Assembly: GCA_018881555.1 (NCBI GenBank)
Contig: JACAXG010000007.1
Location: 6,549,201-6,613,200 of the forward strand
Reading direction: 5' to 3'
Length of the DNA: 64,000 nucleotides
Source of the DNA: Amblyornis subalaris
Taxonomy: Eukaryota > Chordata > Aves > Passeriformes > Ptilonorhynchidae
Shown: positions 31,000 to 42,402 of the stretch, in pieces
How positions within the stretch are numbered: position 1 is the stretch's first letter
Layout: every line of letters starts with the position of its first letter
Notes under the pieces: model-generated
What the model was told of the DNA's origin: nothing
The model's input: only the letters and a program-made list of their open reading frames with translations
Databases searched by the model: none
Translations under genes and position numbers: made by a program

Positions 31000-33900
31000 G
31001 GCATTTTTATGTAAGTTTTAATACAACTTGAAACCAGACCAGNGTTTGCCGTGTCACACAGGATCACAAAGCATGTGCATGTTCTGGCANGTGTTCAGCC
31101 TTTGGAAAACTGCATTTATAGATTGGGGGAAACAAGTTTCTTTGGGTGAGCTGACCGTCATTATAGGTTACGGCAGCCCTTCCCAGACCACTGGCTCAAA
31201 CAGGAAGGGAGAGAGACGTCTGCCCTGTCTTCAGCTTGACAAACCAAACTCATCACGGTATTTTGCTGCACAAACCATCACCCAAAATAACCCCATTCTC
31301 GTGTGTCGGTTTGTAGTTGCAATTATACTTTGCAACAGGAAGAAAACTATGTTAATTACATTTCACAGAAGAAACATTCCTCTTGTGCTTTCCTAGAACG
31401 CCTGTAGGGAGATTGCTATGTCGAAATAAAAACCCAAACAAATAAACCAATAGCTGTTTTCATTGGAGAGCCTAATTTCCGCCTCGCTGCTTATTAGAGT
31501 AGGGCCTGTGCCGAGGATGAGATTTTCTGGAGGGTAAGAGCTGGAAAACCTGCACAAAGAAGTGCTTCTGCTGGGCACAGGCCCTGCATAATGATGAGGT
31601 GTTCTCAGGAAGTTAGGAAATGCTTTTGCATAGGAAAGAGCAATGAGAGTGTATTGTATTGCATTGAGAAAGGAATGGAGAGGTATTGTCACTGGTCACT
31701 TCAAGAACTAATTTCTAACTTTTGCAATACCCATGTGTTTCTAATCCGTTTACCATCAGTACTTCAGCTACTTTGACCATCTTGCTGTCTTTCAGAGCTG
31801 ATCACTGGGAGGAGAAATATTATTCCCAGAAAGCCAGGAGATGTGCATGCAAATGGAGTTGGGGATGCTCCTGTTTCACTAGAAGTCACAGATAGGTTTG
31901 CCATACAGTAAAACAGACTTCTTGGGCAGCAAAATCCNAAAGTGGAGCAGGGTGAGAAGCCACTGTTCTGAGAGGGCTTTCCCAGCTGTGAGCATAAGGG
32001 TGCTGGAAAAACCTCACCAGCATTGCCATCAGGCTTATCTCTGTTAAAATCAGAATATAACTTGTAAATAGGAGTACTGGAGGGGCTGGAATAGAGCTGA
32101 TAATTGTAAGCCAAGCTGCTGTGTTTATACANGGCTGAATTGTGTAAATGGCCAGAATAATCTCTTCTCTAGCTGCACAAAACAAGGGGAAATCCAAAGC
32201 CTGTGCGTAATTTAGTTCTTAGTGTTACAAGCAGGTGGTGTAGCTAGCGCTTATCAAAGGGAATTTACACTTTACAGAGNAACCTCAGTTCAGGAGGAAT
32301 AACTGCATTTGGCCAAGTGCAAGCTGATAAGCTCAGTATTATCTGAAGTTTGCCCTTCAGTCTGATGTGTGCAGGGAGCTCAAAGTAAAAGATGGTCTGT
32401 TTCAGGTTTAAAAATCCACAAATCCTGGTCCTCTGGTTTGTATCATCTCTACACTCTGGTAATTGACTCTTCTAGTCTGTCTGCAGTACAAGTTCAGGCC
32501 TGGTAGAGTTGTCAGCTTTCCAGGAAAGATCTTCTGGGTATTGACCTGGACCCCTTGGCTAGCCCCAGCAGCTATTCCACGTGTAACAAGGGAGACCACA
32601 GGCTTGCTTTTGCCCCTGTTAATTGCTGAGCAGGGATGGGATAGGGAAGAAGCAGACAGGCTAATTGTCAGCAGGCCATATCGTGGTGAAAGGGGAGCAG
32701 CTCTGCTGTCTTAAGCTTCAATTTGCAGCATCTGTGTAGCCCACATAATGAAAAGAGCCTCTCTCCCTGCTTCCAGTGTTCAATCTGTGCATGTGCAAGC
32801 ATAGCTGCTCTCCACTGAAGTCTACGGGGAAGGCTTCCTGTTGAAGAAAGATATTTAAAGCCTACAGCCAGGGAATGCAATTACTTGGCCGGGTTAATTT
32901 TTTATCTTTTTTTCTATCTTGCCTCCATATTTTTCCTTGATTTCCATGGTGATCATGATGGAAAATCAATGTGCTAAGAGAAATGCTAGCACAATTGGAG
33001 TTCAGGGTGAGCTTTTAGTATCTCTTAGGCATCTATACCTTGTCTCATTTGTGAGCAGTATCAAGCCAGGAGATGGTAAACAAAATGAGCAAATTATTGT
33101 TACATCGAAACTTAAAGTGGCCTGCTTTTTAAAAAAATACATTTAATAGTCTTTACCCAATAACTGGACATGATAATTATACGATCACTAAAAGAAAGCT
33201 TGTGTCCGTACAGTAGCTTTGCAAGATCAGAGCCGTAATGAATGTTATTTTTACTGAAAATTATTTGTCACATACTATAACATCAGTGTGGGAAGGGCAA
33301 GTATGGCAGACATGAAGCTAAATACAAGGCTACTTGAAAAATATCTTGCTACGATAGTTTGCATTTCTTATTATTTTGAGTCTACTGTTTTTTAATTATC
33401 ATTGGAAAATCTACATTATTCCTATCATCTTAAGACCCCAGACAAGCAAGTGTGCCTTGTAACTTGCCTGTAAAGCAGCAGTGTTATATCCCAGCAATGA
33501 CACTCCTGGCACTGCTCCAAAGAGAAATATGAATAATATTCCCTGGACAACCCNCCTCCAAGTTCTGAGACTTGTTCCTGCCTTTCCTCTTACAGAAATA
33601 TGTGTCAAATAGGACTGCAGCTGTGTTGCACTGCTCTCTCTCAGGACACCAGCTACCCAGAAAATAGGCAGGATGAATGAATCTGCTGACCTGAAAGACT
33701 GGAAGGTCTACATGCTTGCGCTAGAGCAGAAGTAGGATCTGTCAGGGATGGGGCAAACTGACTCCTGTGAGATGCGACTGCATCGGTGCCAATGAAGGTA
33801 CAAGTGCCAGAGTTCCTGTAGTGTTTCCTTCAGGGACTGGGTGCCATAATAAAAGCTCTTCAGCCCTCTTCAGCTGAGGGCATGGAGTAGTCTGCTGACA

Positions 33901-36900
33901 GTCTGCCTCCCGGGATCTGCATTGCCCAACCTGGCCCAGCCCATGTGTCTTTGCCCTGTTCCTGCCCTGCTGCCTGAGGTGAGACCACCTCAGCTCCAAC
34001 CAGCAGTCAAGCTTCCTCACCTTGTCTAATCGATTGCTTAGATGAGATCCAGTCTGTGTTTCAACACCAGTTATTTTGGGTATAGCAGCTCAAGTTTCTC
34101 CATACAGAACGGATGTTGCTTCCCAAAATTGCCTGTCATCCTCTGTGTTCACATTTTCCATGGGTGAGGAGAAGTCATTTGACTTCTTTGTGATAAACAA
34201 GACTCAGTGAGCAAAATAGCAGTGCTGACTTATTTATTATTGACTGGTAATGTTCTTCCTAATGCAAAGAGCTCTAATGCTGCGTATGCTCCTCAAGAGT
34301 TAGTTGCCCTGTCAACTGCCCCTTCTTATTGTTTGCTTCAGACCCTGCTGATTAACTCAGTTTCTTAGGCTTTCCTTTCCTCTAGTTAATGTATAGCTGC
34401 AGTTTGCTTCCTGCTTTGCATCCATATGCCAACCACAGTTTGCCTTTTATTCTGCCAAATTTATAGCTACATGCTCAACCAATAATCTGTCTAGGTAGCC
34501 AGTATGAATTATGTGCAAAATGTTATTTCCTAAATCTGGATGTGATTATCTCTCAANTGTGTATTTCCAAAAGAGCAGCTCCCTTCCAAAGAGAGCTGGT
34601 AAGCAAGGAGGGAGAGCAGGGACTTGCCAAAAGTGTTTGTGCTTCTGTGCTTAATGAAAAGAAACCTTTTTACTTTTTCCCAGACNCTTGTATCTGAACT
34701 ATTCAGTCTATCAATTTATCCTATTTGCTTGAAAAATTATGCATTTAAGAAAACATCCCCGTTTGACTTGCTGATGGTAATACCTGTCACATGTGAGCTA
34801 CTACTTCCCATTTCATTAAAGAAACCCCTCAAGTTTCAAAAATTTTAATATGCNAGGAGAAATAATAATATGCAACACAAGGAGAAATTGCTAGGTCTGA
34901 GTGCTGTTCTCTATCAGAACATTTATTGCTTGTTGTACAAGAGGTGTCTACTGACATGCAGGAGATGTCCTGGCTTTCCGAGCCAGAGCCAAAATGATTA
35001 ATTGCTGCAGTGGAGAAGCATGGCTCCTGCAGAGCTCCCTCCTGGATAGGCTTTGCGGGAAAACAGCCTCATCGCCTCCAGGCTTGAGCAAGCTGTGGAG
35101 AATCTCTCTGTGATTCAGTCGAGACAGCAGAGGCTTTGACCCCAGCCTGCTGATTTTTGGTTCCCCCACAAAATCAAATCCGCTTCTCGGCCAAACGACT
35201 TCCTCCCCGAGCCCAGTCCCCAACTCTTTAATTTCCCTTCACCACGCCCGCAGATGGGTTTTTCCTCCCACTCCACGGGCAGGGCCCCCACACCNCGGGG
35301 CGCAGTGCCTGGGACATGTTTGCTTTCACACTGACTCAGTTCTGTGTCTGTCCCACCTCGGACCACAGCGGCCCTTGGCCGAGAGCTAAGAAAACCGCTC
35401 GCGACACAAGCTGAAGCCACGTGAAATCTGAAAGGTTTCTGATACGTAGCCAAGCCTGTGTCTGAGGTCAGGTTTATTCACAGGGTCACAACACGCACAA
35501 CAGCGCACGCTTCCCCTGCTCCAGACCTTCTGCAGAAAAGATGCCTTGTGTACAGATAACCACAGACATGCAGGGTGGAATCCTGGCTTGCGTAATGCCC
35601 GGCACCTCTCCAAATTATCTGTTTTGCACTGGCCTCTTCCAGGAGACGCTCAGAAAGTGTGCCTTGTAAAAGGTTTGTATCTGGGATTGGCAGCAACCTT
35701 TTTCGAGCTCTCTGCTGCTCGTGCTGTGATCCTTGTGTGGCTGTGTATGGGAACATGACGTGAGCTCAACATGGTATNTGTGGAATGCAAAATCCAGGCT
35801 GCTGTGTGATAAGGATTCCCGGGACACCATTAGGACTCTGTCATGCTCATCTCAGTTAAGCACAGAAGCAGCATACAGGTGACTGCAGAGGAGTTGGCCC
35901 ATCTTTTTCCCTCTAGTCTGTCCTGCTGTGCTGTGGTCTGCTCTGTTTCTTGCAGCGAGGGGGTGGCTCTCTGTGCTTTTCCAGCAGAGCTTCGTGAAGA
36001 TGCAACTGGAGGGGTGCAGGGTGTGCGGAATTGTTCCTGTGGGGCCCTGCCAAAACTCCCTGCACTAGGGAGAACAGGCATCTTGTGACTTTCCAAGTTT
36101 CACAANGCAGAGCAAGAAGATGCTGTTCTTTCCGTACCCATTCTGCATATTCAGATTTTTCCATTAGTGTCCTGTCTCAGTAGGGGGAGAAAATTTTGTG
36201 GTAGGATAGGAAACAGGGAACTGAGCAGGGGGAAGAGAGGGGGAAACAACTTGTCACAAAATTTTTGCAATGTTTGTCTGAAAAGCAATCTTCTGTAAAG
36301 CTNTTTCCCACCATCAAATTCCCCTCAGCACTCAGACTGTGAGCCCTGAGCTGGCAAACTGTTGGTTGCTGCTTTATGAGCATACAGGGGATTTAAGCAC
36401 ACACACCTTGCATGCTTTCCTTTATCCTGGAGCATTATCTCTGCAGCAGTGGTCAGGCTTCAGAGCCAGCAGACTGACCTCAGCTGCCATTGAGATGGGA
36501 AAGTCTTATCCCTGTTTTCAGAAAATTGCTTTTTGACGGTTACATACATTACAAAATGGCACAGTTACGAAAACATGATGTACACCATGTATTCTTTCAC
36601 CNGTTGTTTTTGTTTCTAATAGTAGTTCAGACTATTATTGTGTTTGCTATTTTCCAATTGAAACAAATGCGATTCTTTTCCTGTCAATTCAGAGCTGAAG
36701 CACAGCCACAAACCCAGCACTGAAATATCTGGTGTTTTGCTCTTCACTCTGGTAGCTTTGAGAATCTGAAAATAACTTAATGCTTCTGTGCTGGTTTAAT
36801 TCCTGCTGCTACATGGACTTCAGCATTAAAATACATGAAATTCAACAGGAAAAAAAAAAAAAAGATCTGCAAACTTTTTTCTAGTTGGCTGTAAAATTCA

Positions 36901-39900
36901 GTGGAGTAAACATCAGTAGGGCTCCATTCTAGCAAGCTACAAACAGCTGGACTATATTTAATGCTATAGCAGCTTGCCTCTNTGAAAGCTGAGATCTGAC
37001 TGAGGCTGTCCAGACTCCAGGATTTGTGGGCCACAGCTGTATGGCAGTCTCTCAAACATCAATTTTTTTTTCTCACTTTCCAAAGCTGTGCCTAAAAAGG
37101 CATTTGAACAGGTAGTGACTAGTCGCAGACGTCAGAGACAAGTGAGTGGGCTCTCTTTTAGCAGAAGGAGATAAGGACAGACAAAAAGACTGTGCAATGT
37201 GTCAGACACTGGGGCTTTATAATATGCTGTCAGCCTATGGTGGGGTTTCCCAGAAAGTGCCTGTTCTGTCCCAATTAATCTGCTACTGCAGCTCTAGGTC
37301 AGTGTTGTGTCTAGTTCTGCAACTCCTCTAGGAACTGGCAGGGCTGAGTCTGGGAAAGTGAGAGACTATAACTCCTTTTATTGCTCTAAGTGGTGCAAAT
37401 CGAAAAATACACAGTTGAGCTGCAAAGGGGTGCCCTGCTCACACATGTAAACGAACCTCTGCTGTCATTTCTTTATCAAACAGATCTGACACCCATGTCC
37501 CTTCTGCATACCAAATACTCTCCTGGGCCTATACACAAACACTGTGGTGGTCTGTGTAGTCTATTTAAGAGGCAGAAGGTGGGGTTTTTTTAAATCTACC
37601 CACTGTTGAATGTACGCTTTTCCTTGCTTTTGAAGTTTTAGTTGGGAAATCGTAAGGCCTTTGGGGGATATATTATAATGGTTGACACACTGAGTTTCCA
37701 AAGAGCATTTTATGGTAGCAATGCAAGAAAGTTTTGCTTTTCACCTGTCTTTCACAGAAACTCGTCTTTACTAAGTCTGCTTCCCTTTGGTATAATCTAA
37801 TTGCAAAAGAGTACTTGATAGCACTCTTAATGCTGCTGAAGAAATCAACCTCTCTGTCCCAGTTTTGGTCTTTGTCATCTAGAAGATGCTGCCCATGTCC
37901 ACCTCTAGACTTGTTTTTTGGTGAACTAAACTAAACAAAAGCCAGCTGTTCTGAAAGACTGAGCATTGCAGGTCACTGCCATCAGGATCCCAGCTCAGGA
38001 TCTTAGGTAGGTGCTGGAGGTTGCACAGGGAGGCACTGATACAGCTTCTGGACAACACGAAAGGGCAGCATAACCACATGTTTCCAACACAGCCCAGGAT
38101 GGAAGGAATTGTGGTCAAAAGCTTTGTTGGACAGGACAGACAAGTAGAAAATGTCACCTACATGTAACAAATTACAGCCTGTCACGGTCATGCTCTGCAC
38201 AGACCCTGACAGCTCTTGAAAGCCAAAATCATGTACCCTCCCACCTGTACAAATTCAAGCCAGTTGCTTCTGCTGTGCCACCAGCAGACAAGTGTTCTCT
38301 CCAGAATCAGGCATTTTAATGTGGGAAGTGAAAATGGTGAAAGTTCCCNGCTTTCTGCCCTGCTTGTTCCTTATCTCCGAGACGACAAGAAGCACTACCA
38401 AGGCAAAGGATTTCTCAGCTAGGCAAAGTGATTTACAGGATGAATAACCACATAATGATAGGCATGAGACAAGTGCTAAATTTACTACAGTACTACTCTG
38501 TACTGGCTAATCTTGCAGAAAATGAAGACATTTAGTAACAACTGTCGCTTCTCGTCCTGCTTCTGAATTCCTGCAAAACATTCCTGTTGTTCCTTAGTTC
38601 TTACAAAATCAACCATATAGCTTTGGCAACATGCTCAAAAACACTGTCATCTCCCAGCACACTGGAAATACGAGTTGTTTGCCAGAAACAACTCCCTGGG
38701 GGTCACTCAGAGTTTCTGCTGGGAGACGAGTGTTCCAGGTTCTTGCAAAACATTTGCCTTGAGATGCCACAGTGATAATTTACCTGTGCAGGAANGTCTG
38801 TAACAAACTGCAGGAGGGCTCTCTTTCTAATGGCTCCATTAGCACGGCTGATAACTGCTGCTAAACTTAGTGCAACAGGTTGTTTACAAGTCCTGACATA
38901 ATATGTATTTTGCTGAAAGGCTGATACACAGTAATACGCCATCATGCAGATTGCAAGTGTTGGTTTTGGCCAGACAGCAGCTCTAGAGGATCTTTCAGAA
39001 TAATGTTGTTTTTCAGTTCTGTGTCTCTTGATGAATGGTTTGTAGGGAAAGTAGGTTTTTCAGGCTTAAAATTTAATCCAGGGTGTGGACAGGAGAGCAG
39101 GACGCAGCACACCCGGTTCCACATCCAGTGGTCTGAGCCATGGAGCTTCACTCTGTCTCAGTTTCTTGCTCTGTCAGATGGAAGTAGTTTTTTATTGACG
39201 GCCAGGACTGGTGTTTGGGATCAAAGGTACTTGGCTACCTAAGGGTCTGGCTTAGGGTTTCCTCGAGTCAACAGCAGTGGCCTTTTGAAGCTGTCCTAAT
39301 AACTAAGTATCAGCTACTGCATGATGCTCAAGCTGACACTTCCAAGGAGCACCCACTTACAGCTGGAGTCCTGTATCTGCATTCAAGGACTTCTGCAAAC
39401 TGGTTTCCAGCAGCACTGAGCTGCAGGTACGGTGGGAGATGGTAAATCTGTCTAAATCCACTGAAATCCTAGTTACTGAAGGCTCTTTTGATTGAAAAGT
39501 CTTTCCCAAGTTAGTGTGTAATAATGGTCACATAGCTCAAAAAATAAGCTAGGATAGTCCTCATTCAGGTGGATCCTTACCTGCAGAACTACTAATTATA
39601 TACTATATACTACGTTTTTATCCAATTCTCCTTCTGGGATGTAAGAACACTCTATTAAGTAGACTAAGTTGAACTTCAAGCTGTTGCTGATCTCAGCTCA
39701 AAAATATAATTAGCTAAGTCTGTGTGATGATGTGATGGGCAGGTGCTGAGCTAATGTGGGTATGTTACTCATGATGTCTCTAAACATGTCCCAGAAATGT
39801 TAGTAAGCACAGGATAACTGGTACAACCAGGTGTCTCTTGTCTGCTTGACTTAGGACACAGCAAACATTGGCTGGGTATCGGAAATGAGAAGAAAGATAA

Positions 39901-40940
39901 GCACTTTGGAACGGTTATAAATATTCTGCCTTCTGAAAGGGCTGCTTGGAATGCTTTCCTGTGTTTGAATGTTTAAAGAAACACCAAATGTAAGACTGTC
40001 TGAGAGTCCCACAGCACATCCCAGCTGACACAGAATCCGTCCAAAGCTATGGACATCCAAGCGAGGCACTGCCACAGTGGATCTGCCACCCATCAGCAGA
40101 ATCAATGCACTGCTCCATAGCAGACATGGAATTTCATCCCTTGATGTCCCTTGTTTCCCAATGCCAGTTATGGTACTCCTCATGCTGCAGCTATATCTTC
40201 TTTTCTTTGTATATTTGTTTTGGGAGGTTTTTTTAGCTTGAAAAATATCTGGCATCTGGTCCCTGAAAATGGTTCTAGAACAGATTTGGTGCAGCAGACA
40301 GCTGTAGCAGATGGCTTGACGAAATCACCAGAGAAAGGAGCCAGAAGGAAAACACATGAGTAGAAAAGGAGTGAGAATTCCTCATAATTCCTCACAAAGG
40401 TTCACAAACCTTTTTTAATTAGACTCCCACTGTCCCTTATATATCTTTACAAATGAGTTTCTGGATGCAGAATGCCTACTGAGACAATTAGTACTACTAA
40501 TTTTTTTTTTTACCCAGGTCAGACCAAAAAAATGCAAAAGGCCACATTCTGCACCATCTTTGCAATTCCCGTTGCACCATGCATGGAAGCCTGCAACTTT
40601 GTGGAAGCATTAACACCTTTTTGGTGAATTTTATGTTCAGATTTATTTCTTCCAGTGCACATTAGATATTCCTACCCCCTTCAGAACAGGGCACAAAAGA
40701 TTTCTGGGAAACTGGGCTCTGGCTTTTCATAAAAGGAGGACAGACATGCCCTGAAGGCCTCCTACACAATACCAAACATCGTGCATTCAACAGACCTGCT
40801 GGTTAATGATCTTGCCCATAAGTAATGTTTTAACCTTAGGGTGGTTTTTGTTTGCTTGAAAAGCCACAAAGCCAAAGAGGAAGTGTAGGAGAACGTGGGC
40901 AGGACAGTTGCCAGGAGCCTCATGACCTCATCTTTTTCCG
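31000..40940. other. upstream region of SPP1: no gene seen
   Basis: About 10 kb without a recognisable coding exon, RNA gene or transposon on either strand. Poly-A runs occur (for example 36847-36862). Distal SPP1 regulatory elements could lie here, but nothing in the sequence lets me place one. Confidence 0.45.
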
Positions 40941-40950
40941 CCACATGGGG

Positions 40951-40982
40951 ATTGGCGGCTGTGCTTGGGACAGGGTTTAAAT
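40951..40982 (+). promoter_or_regulatory. SPP1: SPP1 core promoter: inverted CCAAT and TATA-like box
   Basis: ATTGG at 40951-40955 and TTTAAAT at 40976-40982, 25 bases apart start to start. Just upstream are a CACATG E-box (40942-40947) and TGACCTCA (40923-40930), a half-site-like motif of nuclear-receptor or CRE type. Start of transcription is expected near 41006. The arrangement mirrors the MEPE promoter at 3762-3794. Confidence 0.65.
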
Positions 40983-41005
40983 TCCTGGAGCTCAGAGATG
41001 TCAGG

Positions 41006-41119
41006 CAGTCAGGGCACGAGGGGAGGAAGCCAGAGCTGCTGGGTGCCAACTGGCTGGAGCTGCTGCTGGGATCACTAAGAGTGCTCTTGTTGTGGCTGAC
41101 TCCTCCAGCACCAGAAAAG
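41006..41119 (+). other. SPP1: SPP1 non-coding exon 1 (predicted)
   Basis: A 5'UTR exon inferred between the TATA-like box and the donor CCAGAAAAG/gtaatt at 41119. The exon-1 arrangement is that of osteopontin genes generally: a non-coding first exon, then an exon (42390) that carries the ATG. The intron 41120-42389 holds nothing I recognise. Confidence 0.55.
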
Positions 41120-42402
41120 GTAATTTTTCTGCTTTTTTACCTGATATGTGTCAGTCCATCTGCAACTTTAGTCAAGGAAACACTGAGCAGGAGATCTTTG
41201 AAAACTGCTTCACTGGGCACAGATGTTTGATATTTCTCTGGGGNAAAAGGTGTGCTTTTATAGGAGCAAGGTTGCTTTAGCAATGCAAGGTATTACACAT
41301 AATCATGGTTTTAAATTTCTGTGCTGATAGATGTTGGGAGGAGGTTACTGAAAACCCTGCCACTGAATCATGTGCTGGAAGCTCAAAGCTGGTGCTTGAA
41401 CACAGAAAGCTTTCTCCCTCATGTAACCACTGCCTGGCAGTGTCCTTATTTCTCCTGGCAGGCTCACAGTTTGTGTTGCACAGTCCTGAATGGATGGGAC
41501 AGTCACCCTTCTCTGTGAAACTTAAAATTGCAATACTTCTATTACAGAGTCCTGTCTCAGCCTTACTAATGCATTTTAAATGTCCTAAGTAGCTTTCTTT
41601 CCTGCTATGATTTACCAAAGTTCTAAATTACTCTTTTTTCATCAGTAAATTGGTTTAAATTCTCAGGGATGTTCCTTACTCTGGGGACTGGTCTGTAAGC
41701 ACCGAAATTTACTGTGGCTCAGCACTCTCCTAATTTCAGCAGGAATCAGTTATTTATTAAATTGCTAAAGCTGCAATGTGAGCAAATATTTCGCTTCATC
41801 TCTTGTTTGGAAACATAGGTTATTTTGTTCAAACTTCTGGAAGGAGAAATACAGGTCTATCAATAAAAGCAGTTTGTGTTCATATAAACTGACTTTATTC
41901 CATGACTTGAGTTAATAGCTCTAAGAACTAGTTTTAAAATAACTGACAAGAGAATCCAAACTCAGGTTGCCTTAACCTGCCTCTTTTGAAAAAAAAAAAA
42001 AAGTTAAATGAATGAAAATAAACCAAAGCTGATACTTATAACACTTAGTTTTTCACAAAGCTTTTCCTTTGCTTGTGCAAGTCAGTAGATGCCAGGAGTC
42101 AGTTCACCTTTTCAGTGTGGCTGTTCTCACCACTGCTCAGCTCATCTGAGGACTTAGTTTTAAAATTCTTGTAGCTTTTGAGTAGCTAAGTCATTACAAA
42201 CCAGCTGGGTTAGGGGGTGGTGGTGGAGGAAATAAAATTAGCACGAGCTAATCCGCAGCAGGATTAGCTACGAATCCATAGCAGGGACCTGTTCTCGGCA
42301 CAGTGAAGTACACCAGGAAAAAGGAAAAGCCTATAGCATTTTTGTGGTATTTTTACCTTGTTGACTCACCATTCCAAAATATTTTCTAGGTAAAACATCA
42401 CA

